Origin: Lojkania enalia
Lineage: Eukaryota; Ascomycota; Dothideomycetes; Pleosporales
NCBI GenBank assembly: GCA_010094045.1
Contig: ML986689.1
Coordinates: forward strand, 69,265-133,264
DNA: 64,000 bases
Direction: 5' to 3'
Positions 12,150 to 23,640 of this stretch are shown piece after piece (positions within the stretch are counted from its first letter, which is position 1; every line of letters begins with the position of its first letter). The notes below the pieces were generated by a model. It was not told where the DNA came from. It made no database searches and saw only the letters and a program-made list of their open reading frames with translations. The position numbers and the translations under genes were made by a program.

Positions 12150-12677
12150 TCACGCCGCAGCAGCGTCATCATCCTTCTTGCCCTTCTTCCTCTTCTTCTT
12201 CTCCCGCTCCTTGTCCCCATCATCCTTGCCCTTCTTGCCCCCCTCCTTCTCCCCACCATCCTTCCTCGCAGCCCCTTCCTCAACGCTATCCTTGACGACG
12301 GCCCCTTCGTCCGTATCGAACGCTTTCCTCTTCCTCTTGAGTTCCTTATCCGTCTCTAGCATCTCGCTCACCCGGCCCAGTTTGGCCGTGTCTCTACGCA
12401 GCATGAATTTAAAGTCATCGAGCTTAATCTTAGAGCGGCGGGCGTGGTGCGCCGATGCGGCGGCCTCGTGGCACGTCTCGATGATGTAGTCGGTCACGAT
12501 CTCGTCGAGGCAGCGGACGGTTTCGGGCAGCGGCGCGTCCGAGTCGCCGAAGGCGGTCAAGAAGGCTTCCACTATTTGGTGGTCAAAGGTGAGGGTTCCC
12601 GGGGGCCTTGGAGGCCGGGGTTGGATGCGAAGGCGTGGCTTTTTGGTAAAAGCGATGGGAGGCGGTTGTGGAGGCAT
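12150..12677 (-). CDS. TAF13: TFIID subunit TAF13, histone-fold protein
   Basis: An unspliced frame of 175 residues begins with a Pro-rich leader (MPPQPPPIAFTKKPRLR). I took this ATG because upstream residues in the open frame are low-complexity and lie in the likely promoter. The histone fold of TAF13 follows at about residues 28-105, with helices FDHQIVEAFLTAFGDSD, ETVRCLDEIVTDYIIETCHE and KIKLDDFKFMLRRDTAKLGR, then MLETDKELKRKRKAFD. The C-terminal 65 residues are Lys/Glu/Asp-rich and disordered, longer than in yeast. TAF13 pairs with TAF11 in TFIID and contacts TBP at core promoters in the nucleus. The gene is divergent from kish. Confidence 0.92.
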   Translation of the reverse strand: MPPQPPPIAFTKKPRLRIQPRPPRPPGTLTFDHQIVEAFLTAFGDSDAPLPETVRCLDEIVTDYIIETCHEAAASAHHARRSKIKLDDFKFMLRRDTAKLGRVSEMLETDKELKRKRKAFDTDEGAVVKDSVEEGAARKDGGEKEGGKKGKDDGDKEREKKKRKKGKKDDDAAAA

Positions 12678-13472
12678 TGTGAGTGGGGGGTTTGGGGGGT
12701 GGGGGCGGTCGTTGAGTAACGTGAAGAACGGAGAAAGATATAGACAAGGAAATAGAATAGAGAAAAAAGAGTCTGCGGTGAACGGAGAGTGAAGGCGCAA
12801 AGTGAAAGTCACCCTCCCTCACCTCACCCATCCGCACAACTGGGTAGCAACCAGCAACCGAAACTCTACACAACGAAGCAAGCAATGAAGAAAGAAAATG
12901 AAACCTACAGTCACTGCTCGGAAACTGCTGGCCCTTCTGCCGCAGCCGCATCCTTGGTTCCGTCATGGCGCCTCCAAGACGCCCTTCTTGTTCACTCTCA
13001 CTCGCGAAGTGTCAAGCCGCGGCCCCACGCTCTGATGTAGGACCGCTTTCTTTGTTCGCGTGTTGATGGGTTGCGCTATCCGGTCGAAGAATCGTCGGTT
13101 TGATGACGAATTCCAAGATTGAGAGCAAATGTGATGGTTCTTGGAAGCGAGCAGGAATTCCAAAATAGGGGCAGTCAGAGTTGAAGTTTGATGTTGAAGT
13201 TGAAGATCGAAAGTTCAGACGATGACGATCACTGGTAGCTGCTACATGGACACCCAACTCAGCCGCATTGCATCGCATCGGCGCCGACGATTTTCCATGC
13301 CGATCTGGCTCGCAACTACGAACTGCCGACAAACCTGTCCACAGCATCTTCCATCCTCTTCGAAGAATTAGAACTCCATCCGTTACATATAGCGAATCGA
13401 ACCCGAATCTGCATCGAAATACAGACTGTACATCCGCTCCCAACTCAACTGTGCAAAAAACTATACGACACC
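12678..13472. promoter_or_regulatory. Divergent promoter region of TAF13 and kish
   Basis: Nearly 800 bp separate the two start codons. Open frames here (12583-12966 minus, 13012-13551 minus) are low-complexity or overlap the kish exons out of frame, so the region is best read as promoter and leader sequence. Confidence 0.5.
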
Positions 13473-13752
13473 ATGGTCCGTTTCTCCCAAAAGCACCCCC
13501 CACCAACCTCCCCTTAACCAATCTGAACAGACTGCCCTCTTCAACTTCCAATCCCTCCTAATGGTCATTCTCCTCACAATTTGTACCTCCACCTACGCGC
13601 ACTACGTATTTCCGGGGATCATAGACCGCAACAAAGAAAACTATGTCGTGGGAGTGTTTTGGAAGTGCGCGCGGGTTGGCGAGAGGCTGAGTCCTTATGT
13701 CAGTCTTGCTTGTTTGATCATGGCAGGCTCAGTGTTTATGGGGCAGTGGTGA
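13473..13752 (+). CDS. KSH1: Protein kish, small Golgi membrane protein
   Basis: The gene is too short for a simple ORF scan because exon 1 is the ATG alone. The intron 13476-13530 (GTCCGT...AACAG) joins ATG to the exon starting ACTGCCCTC. The 74-residue product reads [20 protein letters not shown], then [38 protein letters not shown]. This matches the kish / TMEM167 family along its whole length: Ser/Thr-ALFNF start, membrane helix, central DR-K loop, FWK-ARVGER motif, second helix. Kish acts in the early secretory pathway at the Golgi. The last residues (GSVFMGQW) differ from the usual short end. An intron placed directly after the initiator codon is a known arrangement in some small fungal genes. 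Confidence 0.92.
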
Positions 13753-14581
13753 AGATGATCAAGGATAGATGTGTGTGCGGGGTCAGCGCATGGATAGTTG
13801 ATATGATGAGGGATGGGGATGTGGGTAAGGCGTATTCGGGATGGCACGTTTCAAGCCTGGCGTTAGGGAGTTTGATTGAAGAAAAGGTAAAGACATGCAT
13901 TCACGTCTCAGGTTGTTCGGCTGATGAGATCATTTGACCTATATCTTATCAATACGCAAAACATTTCGTGCTAACCTTGGTATCTACAAGCATTCTCCTT
14001 CACGATACCCACGCACTCACAAGCACACTAGTCCTCCACTTGATACATCAAAAATTCCAATCATGCTTTAAAATTGATATCTGGATTTTAATCAAAGTAG
14101 CATTAAAGTATATACAACAGCAGGGAACAAACGCCCGCTAATTTTTAGACCCTGATCCCCTTATTGCATTGCCTTCCCTTACTAACCCTCTCCGTCTACA
14201 GACAAGCTAAGCCATAATGTATTCTGAGATACAAGCAATAATACACAGACGTACCCAGCGCCTTGAGAACACCATTTCAGGCGCATATGGGAGAAGAGAT
14301 TCAAAACACATTTCCAACGAGATACCCGGACCCGGATACATAATAGGTCCCACAGTCCGACCAATCCTACCAGCAGACAGCCCAATCATCCGACCATTGC
14401 TGGCGACCGTGTATATCCCAAAGAGCAGAACAACCTCCGAGGCGACAGAGTCAAAAGGAAAAATAAGAGGTAAGAATATTTCTATAGCACAAGGGATGGA
14501 AATCGAGAAGAGGAATGGAAAGGAAATCAAAAACACAATCTTTTCAGAAAGGACGGAGAGCCTGACTTAACTCGCTCCCGC
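13753..14581. other. Intergenic, no supported gene
   Basis: Overlapping frames on both strands (14207-14536 minus, 14217-14570 plus) exist, but neither shows a family signature nor a consistent start and splice structure. It is the convergent 3' region of kish and the AHC1-type gene. Confidence 0.45.
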
Positions 14582-16528
14582 CTAATGCTTGCGACTCCCT
14601 TCCGCTTTAGCGAAGCAACTGCCGAATCCCTTTCTCGATCCCGTGCGCTCCTGCACGCCCTCAACGTCGCTTGCGTCCTCGACGACGACATCATCGTTCA
14701 TAACAATATCTGGCTGGCTGCGCGCATCGAAGCCGTCCTCATCCTCGTCGTCGTCGTGGTCGCTCACTAAGCCAGGGTTAGACTCAACTGTATTGGGGCT
14801 GAGGTCTACCGGGGAGTCTGGCATGTGACGGCCTTTGCCAGCAATGGCACGCGGTAATGAAATCGGGAGACGCGCGTGGCCATTTAAATGTCCCTTCTTG
14901 CTGCCTGCTGGCCGGTCCGATGGGGCCTTGCTCGCTGGGGCATGGTTTGGCGCTCCAACAGGCAGACGCGCCAACTGTTGAGGCTTGGCAGAAACCGGCG
15001 TCTGCGCGACCGAGTCGGCGATATCATCATCCGATATCTCCATGGAGTCCGTATCGACTTTGGCTCGAGCCGTATCCACCATTTGCTTCAGGTTGCCGTC
15101 GAATCCGCGCTTCTGGAGCAGGGAGTTCATATACGGCGTCGTTGCCGACGTGGCGAACTTCGCCTTTGTAGCCGGAGCGCTCAGCTTCGAGTCATCACGT
15201 GCCGGTATCGGTTTGCTGAAGTCTCGATGAACATCCTTCGCAGTCTCAGTGGGATTAGCCCAAACGAGAGGGTGAACGAATCCCGGAGCGCTTGAAGCCG
15301 GAAACGTAGCTGCCGGGGTAGTTGCCGTCGTCGATGGAGGTTCGGTCACGGTCACAGGATTTCCCACTTCATTGACATCAACAGGAATACCACAGGCGAT
15401 GGCTGCCTGGTCATGGCTCTTAAACACTTGGTTATGCTTGATGCGGCAGTGATTGAGGAATCCTTGGGTGTTCGAAAAGTTGCTATGACCACACTGTGCG
15501 CAATACAGGCGCACCCACTGGCCATCGGTGGAACGCTTGTGCAGCAGCGGGTCAATTTTCGGTGCAGGCGCTGGATTTTCACCGAGGGCCTGAAGCTTCA
15601 ACGTTCCAGTCGAAGTTCGTGACGTGCGGGCTTTGCCATTCGAGCCAAACTCAGCAAAGCTCCCTCGCGTCGCGCGGCCTTCGCCTAAACCGAAGTAGCC
15701 CTGAGACTGCGCAGCGAGCAGGCGCTCAGGCATGGAGTCGAACTTGGGGTCCGAGATCAACCACTTAGCATAATGACGAGTATATGGGCCATCGGTCACT
15801 CCCCAAGGGGCCGCATACTGCGGTTCTGTATAGCCTGAAGGAGGCTGAAGCGCGGTTCCAACACCACTACTAACGTCTTTAGAAAGGCCCTGGGTGCCGG
15901 GGAATGGAATCAGCGAACAGCGGCGCAGCTGCTCCAGTGATACCTGACACTTGGCTAGCTCTTGCTCGATCAAACGAAGTTCGTTGTGCTTCATCAGGAT
16001 CTCATAGTTAAACTGGGCCTCGATAGCCTGTTGCAAACGGGTCAGGTCGGATTCCATAGTAGGTGTGGGGATGCTGGCAGGTGAGGGCTCAGGCTTAACG
16101 GCGGGCTTCTGCTGTTTGGGTGTCTTGTTCTTGCTGGCGCCTTCCTTTCTTGACGGTTGCGCCTTGGGCCGCGATTCCAAAACTTCAGCAGAGCCAGGTT
16201 TTAGCATCTGTGAAGGTGCTTGCGAGTCTACAGGCTTTGCGAGCTCACCTGCATCGACTACACCGTCAACTACATGCGCACGGTCTACAGCTCCACTCTC
16301 GGTCACGGCAGGCTTCACTTCGCCATGCGCGCCCTTCCACTTCTTCACTACATGCGCATGTTGGGGCGAGGCGGGCTCGGGGCTATCAGTTCTTTTCCGC
16401 TTCAGTTTGCTCATAAAGGAGGGGATTTCAACGACGGGCAGCGATTTGGATTTGTGCAGCGCAGCCTTTTCCATGATTTTGTCCCCCGGAGAGTCGGTGC
16501 TCCAAGGGAGACGGAACATGGACTGCAT
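14582..16528 (-). CDS. AHC1-type C2H2 zinc-finger protein, ADA histone acetyltransferase complex
   Basis: An unspliced 648-residue frame. The N-terminal 150 residues are Lys/Pro/Ser-rich and disordered, with a basic KLKRKR patch that could be a nuclear localisation signal. Residues about 163-205 form a probable coiled coil (LTRLQQAIEAQFNYEILMKH, then IEQELAKCQVSLEQL). A conserved block around 239-285 (YAAPWGVTDGPYTRHYAKWL) is followed by a C2H2 finger with Cys343, Cys346, His360 and His365 (LYCAQCGHSNFSNTQGFLNH). That finger and its flanks (KSHDQAAIACG) are characteristic of the AHC1 family, which in yeast is a subunit of the ADA complex containing Gcn5. The C-terminus is disordered with an acidic run (DHDDDEDEDGFD). 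The role in chromatin acetylation is inferred from the family. Confidence 0.85.
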   Translation of the reverse strand: MQSMFRLPWSTDSPGDKIMEKAALHKSKSLPVVEIPSFMSKLKRKRTDSPEPASPQHAHVVKKWKGAHGEVKPAVTESGAVDRAHVVDGVVDAGELAKPVDSQAPSQMLKPGSAEVLESRPKAQPSRKEGASKNKTPKQQKPAVKPEPSPASIPTPTMESDLTRLQQAIEAQFNYEILMKHNELRLIEQELAKCQVSLEQLRRCSLIPFPGTQGLSKDVSSGVGTALQPPSGYTEPQYAAPWGVTDGPYTRHYAKWLISDPKFDSMPERLLAAQSQGYFGLGEGRATRGSFAEFGSNGKARTSRTSTGTLKLQALGENPAPAPKIDPLLHKRSTDGQWVRLYCAQCGHSNFSNTQGFLNHCRIKHNQVFKSHDQAAIACGIPVDVNEVGNPVTVTEPPSTTATTPAATFPASSAPGFVHPLVWANPTETAKDVHRDFSKPIPARDDSKLSAPATKAKFATSATTPYMNSLLQKRGFDGNLKQMVDTARAKVDTDSMEISDDDIADSVAQTPVSAKPQQLARLPVGAPNHAPASKAPSDRPAGSKKGHLNGHARLPISLPRAIAGKGRHMPDSPVDLSPNTVESNPGLVSDHDDDEDEDGFDARSQPDIVMNDDVVVEDASDVEGVQERTGSRKGFGSCFAKAEGSRKH

Positions 16529-18200
16529 GGTGAGAGAAGTGGAAGCCTAGGAGAAGCAGAGATCATCTGTCTTGGTGTGGGTCGGGTGCATCGGAGAACA
16601 GCAACTCAACAGGCCGCAGAGTAGTGACGTCGCAGGGTGTGGCTCCGAGGTCGGCTCGGCAAAGGGGCGCGCTGGACGTACGTGCTGCGACAACAGGTCG
16701 ACACAAAAAAAATGAAGGGAATATTAAAAGAAATAGTGGACAAAGAGCGCGCAAAGGAGCGGAAGAAGATTAGGAGAACAGCTGGCGAGGAGGGGAATTA
16801 GAGAGCTGCAAGGTGTCACGCAGATCGGCCGCCGAGCACCTGATAAGGGAAAATAGGGGACGCAGAGGGGAAATACAGAGGCAGAGAATCGTGAAGGCAA
16901 TAAGAAAAGGCGTGCAGCAGCTGCGCAGCGCAGTGGGGGCCCAGTTGGGGTGAGTTGTTGGCGGTGGTGGTGAAGGGTGGGAAGCTGGTGATGGGCGACA
17001 GGTGGGCGATGAGGTTGAGCGAGATTCAGGATGGGGGGGCAGTCGCGGTCGGGGGGGCAGCCGCTCTTTCCTGACCAGACCCGGCGGAACGGCACAGCTG
17101 GCGCTAGCCGCATTAGGCCTCGCGACACTGACTCTGCGCGACGAAGGGACCAGGCAAGGCAGGCATGTCTTGCCCGCCGCCAATCAGGGGACTCCTCTCT
17201 CTCTTCTCGAAGAGCGACGGAATGCGGCTTGGCGTGTTGGCATCATCCTTTTCCCTCTTCTCTATTATTGTCTGTCTATACATACACCAACGCTGCCGGC
17301 CTTGCGCGAGCTGGTACTTCCTTGCAACTGTTCATAATGTGCCGCACTACTGTATGTACGGAGAACTATACGTGTCCCTCACTATGTATCCGGCTTCCCC
17401 AGCAAACTTCCCCCACAACAACGGATCCAGCCCGTCGCACGATCCGCCCATCACGCCAGGACAACCAGGACAACCGTCGCAGCTCCAGAAGCGTCGAGAC
17501 CAGCGCATACCAAACGTCGCCAGGGCAGCGTATCAGGGCGTAGACGCCGCCACACTCTGGCCGGCGAAACCTCCTGGGCAGGTGTCGGGAGCAGTCGGGG
17601 CCAAGCCGCCGCCCGTCTTCCACCAGCTTCTTGGCCCCACTTCTCCTGCGCCAGCCACAGCCCGCGCCTGAAACCGGGCCATCCTCAACACCATGGCCCC
17701 ATCCAGGGTCTGCCTCTCGTATACCGTCATGTGACCTCGCTTCCTTCGACATTACCTACCCTACCTACCGACTGATCATCGGGGTAAAGTCCTAATCATT
17801 GGACGTGACTGGTTGATGTTGACACCAAGATTGCTTTGTCAGCTTCCATGACCCACCGCGAGGTAACAACGATCACTGAGCAAATATCCATAAGGACGAG
17901 ATATTGAGTGAAATTTGATTGGATGACAACCATAGCCACCTCCCGTCCCATCCATGTCCAGTGTGATACTTGAGTTCCCCAAGGAAAAAGAAATAACGCA
18001 CGTCTAGCCATTATATATCCCTCATATCATATGTACAAACCCGTTTTTGTAACCGCGACCAGAGCACAATGCCTCTCCGTAAGAAATTGTACAGAAATCG
18101 TCTAAATTCACCGTGGGCAATAGAGTGAAGGCCGCATTTAGCGGCACCGCTTCTGTAGATATTGTCTACCCCTTCAGGAACCATGGTTTGAAGGCGAAAT
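16529..18200. other. GC-rich upstream region, no confidently supported gene
   Basis: The 1.7 kb upstream of the AHC1-type gene is GC-rich with overlapping frames on both strands. The longest plus-strand candidate (17165-17671; an inner ATG at 17384 gives a Pro-rich protein starting MYPASPANFPHN) lacks a recognisable domain. The region may hold a long promoter or leader. The 3' end of the protoglobin gene lies at its right edge. Confidence 0.4.
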
Positions 18201-19095
18201 TCAATGCGCCTGCTCCGGGCTGCTAGCTACCGGGCGCGGAATCGAGCTCTGCGGAGGTGTAGTTGGGCCTCTATCCGGAGTACTCTTGTTCGGGTTGATG
18301 GTCAAATTGGCGAAAGGACAGCCTCCAGTCGGTGCCGAGACCAGCTCTTCTTCCGCCTCACTCTCGCTACCGTCATGCAGGATCTTCTTTCCATGAAGGT
18401 AGCCCTCGCGCTCAATCTCCGGAGCAGCGGCCTCCTCTGCGAATTCGTCTCCGTCTCGAACATACCACTTAGCGAAGAGGTCGTTCTGGATCCAAATGAC
18501 CTTACCAATGGCCTTAACAATGCTAATCTTCTTGTCCATTCGCAGACGAGGGTGTGACAGGATCGCTTCCGTGAGTACATCCTGGATGAATGATAGCGTA
18601 ACTCCAATGTGAACGTATTCCACGTGCAGCGGATGGACCCGTCCCTGTCCAACGTGCATCATGCCCACTTTGTCTAAGTACTCCCAGTACTCGAGCTTCG
18701 ACGGATCGCTGCACAGCTTATTCAGGTAGCCCCTCAGGAACATCTTGCGGTGGAGGATCTGTGGCGAGCTCTCATTCAGGTTCTCGTCAACCGGCCCCTC
18801 GTACGACGTTGAGCGCGTCTCGAAGGCTCGGGCTGTGATATCATATTGGAGGAGTTTCTTATACACGATGTTGACGAGGGCAGGAATCAGGGCTTTGATG
18901 TACTTGCTCCCGGCTATCAAGGCGTCGATATCGTCTGCGATTGTCAACTGAGACGTTCAATGGAAAGATCCAGGTGGAAGGCATACTGGAGCTGAAGTCG
19001 AGGAATGAGTGAAGGTACTGGATCCTCGTCTCGAGATTCGTGTACAGGTCCTTCCTGTCAATGTGCTGCATAGGCCGACGTTGTAGTGAAGGCAT
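18201..19095 (-). CDS. Protoglobin / globin-sensor domain protein
   Basis: Two exons: 18935-18986 is a 52-bp GT-AG intron, exon 1 is 18987-19095 and exon 2 is 18201-18934. The product is 280 residues from the first Met, or 272 from the second (MQHIDRKDL), which may be the better start. The joined sequence reads LHSFLDFSSNDIDALIAGSK, KYIKALIPALVNIVYKKLL, SPQILHRKMFLRGYLNKL, YLDKVGMMHVGQGRVHPLH and HIGVTLSFIQDVL. This is the single-domain protoglobin / globin-coupled-sensor fold, with the candidate haem-proximal His in the GMMHVG to HPLHVEYVH segment. The C-terminal 60 residues are charged and Pro-rich with no second domain. In fungi the role of these haem proteins is not established. Oxygen or NO binding is a family-based inference. 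The protein is probably cytosolic, as no signal peptide is seen. Confidence 0.85.
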
Positions 19096-21447
19096 GCTGA
19101 GAAATATGGCTCGTGTGAATAGCTCTTAAATAGTTCGGTCCAGGAAAGCCTCAATTAAGCTACAGGAAGTGTTTCAACGACGTGAATGTCGTATTGCAGG
19201 TATCAGGGTATGCCGTCGGGATTGAGCAGAAGAAAAAAGCGCACATGAGGGATCGCGCGGTCGTCCATTATATACATTCGCTCTTCGTCGCTCGACAGGG
19301 AAGCCATGATAGGCCAGAGCTCGCAACCGCTTTTCGCAAGTGTGGTGCGATGAGTGAGATGGCGTGACTTTTGGGAGTTGAGGTCGAACCACTTCGCCGG
19401 CCTAAACCGAAGGAGCAAAGGATGAAGCCGCCGGCAGTCGCTACCGGATGTCGCTTACTCTTGCCGCTCTGAAACTGCTCTTCTCACTTTGCCGGGTAAG
19501 TTATACATAGCACAGCCAAAGGTATATGACAATGGCCCAATCCACTCCTAGAAATATACCCTGTGCTCAATATCAAAAACTGGTTTCTGAATCGCAAGGT
19601 TGTGTTATAAGAAATGCATTTGCATGAGCTTCAATCATTATATTTGTTTGATTTCTTCGTGGGCGCAGAACTTCTCCAGGGACCATACTCAAGGAAATAC
19701 GGGGCCTCTAGAATCACTTCAGCTCAATTCAATCATCTATTATGCTTGAGCTTCAACCAGCTTGATTGACTTTGGAATGATCCGAATGCGGGACTCTCCG
19801 CAGATTGTATCATCTCGGCCACTCGTCTGCCGAGTCTACAGGTGAGTTTGTATCTCTACACCCTACACTATCACATCCCGTCCCATCCCAATGTCATTGG
19901 TGTGGAAACCTCCGGAAGCCACTTTATTCAATTTTAAGCTTTCGTTCTTATATATATATATATATACATTATCGCATTCGTTATTTGTATGGCTTCGAAC
20001 CGTGTCTGCAGCACAACCGGAATCAAACTCGTCACAGTTTTTCAAGCAATTCATAGGATATCAAGTAAAAATTCACTAATCCCAACATTTGCGATCATTC
20101 GTTCTCAGCCGCCTGCCAGTCACGTCGGCGGGAGGCCCTATGAAGTCCTCAAGTGCCGGCTGCTCTTATCTGTGCATGAAGATGTTCAACAATCGCATTT
20201 CAATGAAGGAATCAGAAACATTTATAGCAAAAAATCGCCAATCTAACCTGTTCACATGCATTCCATCGCACGCCATGATCACCCGGCCCATTATGCGGCA
20301 ACCCACAAAAATTGCGATATGTCCTGCTAAATGGATAATCGTAGGTTCTCAAATGTTTGCCCTAGCCACATAGACAACATCTACAACCCTAGCGCAGCTG
20401 CCGCAACAATGGCCATTCATGACCAACTTCAAATCCAGTCCATACAAAGGCTTGGACACATTCATAAACAGACACCATAAATCCCCAAACACAACGTAAC
20501 TTTCTGACGTCTGATCCGTCAAATTGGCCGAACAGTTCCTAGCACACATGTCGTAGCTCCTAGCCGAGATCCGCAAGCCTAGTTCCTTCCGCTCTCTTAG
20601 GATATCTCGGAGCCCCTAGTAGAGTGCCAAAGAGAAGAAGGAGTATGCAAAAGATACGTACACTGGCAAAATTTTCGTCGGGGCGCTGCGCGGGAACGGC
20701 GTGCTGTGCTTTAACATTACTAGTGACGAGCAAGAAATAGAGATTAAGAAATGGCTAGGCTTATGCAAGTAGAAGTACGCCTACTAGAGGCGCCGGGACC
20801 CCATTACCGAATTTTGGAAGGGTATAGGTTTTGTGCTTCCCGGACGGGCGGAAAGCTTGATATTGTCTTAGTTTGGGAATCGGGGTTTACGGTAATACTG
20901 AAAATGTGTATGGGAGTGGTCAAGCTTGTAATCTAAGTCGGAGGGTGCGTTTATATGGCCGTTCAAGGATTGTTCTGATAGGATTTGGGCTCGCACTCTG
21001 GAATACTTACAATTGGAACCGGCACTTGTTGGCAGCTCCAATATCATCATCACCGTGTAGTCGGAGAGAGCCTGAGGGGTTTGAAGTAGGACTATACGAT
21101 TTATTTCGAATTTAACTGGAGTTTTGAAGATATACGGACACATGAGCGATCAAATGCTCTAAAATTTGCGCTGTTCGGAATAGTAGACGGTCGAATCAAG
21201 TACTCGCGTAAAAATTTTCGGCCTTTCTAGCCTTAAATCAACTTTGGGTACGCCGCACTGGGCTATGGAATAACAAGACTGACATCAATTGGTTATATAG
21301 GATTTACTAACACCAACATATATCTCATCATTTTAGTCCAAGCAGTGATATATCTCATCCACGATTGAACCCACTGTACAAATTTAGTATAGTTAACCCA
21401 GCTACATCAATAGGCTACCATGCCCAGAGAACGTCGAAACTCCTTCC
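19096..21447. other. Intergenic, no supported gene; start of the accessory region
   Basis: This 2.3 kb holds short frames only. A Cys-containing minus-strand frame (20349-20576) might be the end of a small spliced gene, but no convincing start was found. A TA dinucleotide run lies at about 19951-19968. Confidence 0.4.
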
Positions 21448-23640
21448 TCACTTGCTAGGATATGGTGTGGCAGTCTGCGGCCCCTCAAACTCAACCAAAT
21501 AACCCTGCGTGCACTTCGAAAACCGAACCTTTGCCTGTCTATCGTAGAACTCGTCATAAAGCGGATTCAGCGCATCGACCAGACTATGCACATTGCCCTG
21601 CCGGTGCAGCGCCCACCAAGGATCCCTGCAGTTGCGCTCTTTGCAGGACTTGAGCACGAGGAGTAGGGCGTCGAGGCGGGGCACGACCTGGCTGAGCGGA
21701 CGGTCGAGAAGAGTGCCCGCCAGCTTAGGCATGAGAGATGCGTCGGTGAGTTTTGAGACAAGGTTGTTCATTTGATATGGATCCTCTGTCATATCCTACG
21801 CAAAATCAACTTTGGGACAAAAACAAGAAAGCAAAGGGTAAAGAGTAGAGGGGGCGCACACATATAACTCATGTTCGTTCGTGCACCATATGGAATAATA
21901 GAAGCTGTACCTATCCCCAATGAGCCGCAGGGCTTTGTACGTGTTGTTCTGTATCCCCGTGATCTTGCTCCGCGTGGTCTCAGATTCTTCGGAGTTGATC
22001 GAATCGTCTTCGTGGAGCAAGGGATTCTCGCTCGGGCTTCCGGTGCCCCAGGTCTCGATGTTGACGTGCTCAGACGGCCGAATGTGTTGGGCGTCCATCG
22101 CAGCTTGTGTTATGGGGATGGCTATGCCGTCTAGCCCTTTCTTGTCCGGCAGCTGTAGCATTCGAAAGAATGTGAACGCGAGATCGGTGTGTGTGGTCAC
22201 AACGTTGGTGCTGTGGTTTTTCGGCATGGAGGGTCTGCGTATCAACATGGGAATGTTGATGTCTGTCTCATATCTACGCTTCTTGCCTGGCCCGAGCCGG
22301 CGCTGGCCAATGTGGTAACTGTTATCTGTGGTGTAGACAATATACGTATTATCTAGGATGTCGTGCTGCTCTAGTGCGGAGACTAGGTCACTGATCATGT
22401 CGTCTATACCGGCGATGACTAGAAGGCGTGCACGGTAGAGCTCGTTATTTGCTTCAACGACAGTTTCATTCTGGTATGGGAGGTTCTTGATCCAGGATGC
22501 GCTACTACTGGCTGTAAGTTATCTATCGTCTTGTAGGCAACCGTTACTAACCTCAACTGACGCAGTATTAGCGCAACTAGGACACTTTGAAGATATTGTG
22601 AATTGTGCGCACCTCGTTGGGATTGAAATTTTCTGTGTCGGGAATTGATTTGTTAGAGAAGGCGTCTGCCCACTTCTTGACCGGCACTGGCACAAATGCC
22701 CCGCTTCCGTTCGCTGCAATACCTACATGTGGTATTGCAGGAGCTACGCTGAGAAAGAAAGGTTTCTCAGCCTTGACAGCTTCGTCGAGCATCTCTAGAC
22801 TGTGCTTGTGACCACATTGATTGCGTTCTGGCCGGGAAACGATCGCGGCTTTGTCTTGTTGTATGACCAAGTGGTGTTCAAGTAATTGTAAGTCCCAGGC
22901 TGCAGGAGGAAACTAGCAAGGGAATGTTAGGATTTAAAATGTACGTGATAAATATTCTTACTTGCTGTTAGTCCAGCCCTTCGCATGTGGTTTGTCGTAG
23001 GTCTTCACTCCCTGCTCATTTAACAGTTTCCCGACAAAATGGGTATTAACACCGGCATCTTGGAGCCAGATAGGAAGGTAGTCATCGTTGAGTCCTTGGT
23101 CGACGAATTTGTGATATCCGCCTACAGTGTTTCAGTGTTTCTTATTAGATACATGCTAGAAGAATAAAGCACCTACCGCATTGACTCTTCACGGCCGTTA
23201 CGTTTGTATTGCTCGCAATATTAGTGATATAATAGGTAGGTATGTAAGGTACACTTACTGTACCGCTTTGCCCGTCAAGACATTGACTCGAGATGGACAG
23301 CAGAGAGCGTTGGTGCAGAAGTGCTTGTTGTAAGTGGTCCCTTGCTCAGCCAGAAATTTTTGCACATTAGGCATCACATCTATTGAGTTCATATGCAAAT
23401 CTAGTATTCGTATCTTTTCAGTTATGTTTATGAGTTTCCGTAGACGAGACTCACCCTGATCGTCGGACATGATGAAAAGAATATTTGGCTGTCTTTCAGC
23501 TCTGATAGTGACCCTATTCCGGATAGGAAGTACGTGTGAGAGGACATCATGCGTTCTAAGTCTGGGATAGATTGAGAGGATGTAGTCTGGATCTCACCAA
23601 AAAGGAACAACCCAAGCTTTGCATAAACGAATACTTTCAT
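21448..23640 (-). pseudogene. Secreted arylsulfatase, broken by two one-base lesions
   Basis: A multi-exon sulfatase can be followed across the minus strand. It has a signal peptide (MKVFVYAKLGLFLF), the metal-binding start QPNILFIMSDDQ, the formylglycine motif CCPSRVNVLTG (Cys as the modified residue), GGYHKFVDQGLNDDY, HFVGKLLNEQG, then EMLDEAVKAEKPFFLSVAP, NTYIVYTTDNSYHIGQ, ETDINIPMLI and a C-terminal EDPYQMNNL region. Two places do not splice or read through. Near 22806 the frame ends (TAG) unless one base is supplied in an A run. Near 22613 the exon end and the next exon are out of phase by one base at the GAG/GTGCGC donor. Both fit single-base losses in short runs. The enzyme would have hydrolysed sulfate esters outside the cell. 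As it stands it should be truncated. Exon edges other than these are canonical GT-AG. Confidence 0.8.

Noticed and set aside
13012..13551. 179-residue minus-strand frame
   Set aside because: It overlaps the kish start, intron and second exon out of frame, and the kish model is much better supported.
14207..14570. Overlapping 109- and 117-residue frames on opposite strands
   Set aside because: Neither has a family signature, and both lie in a convergent 3' region. Hydrophobicity of one strand is expected from the composition of the other.
17165..17671. 168-residue plus-strand frame upstream of the AHC1-type gene
   Set aside because: Low-complexity, Pro/Gly-rich, with long frames also on the opposite strand in GC-rich DNA. 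No domain or start context, so it is more likely promoter or leader sequence.
20349..20576. Cys-rich minus-strand frame
   Set aside because: It could be the end of a small spliced gene, but no start, signal peptide or consistent intron was found.
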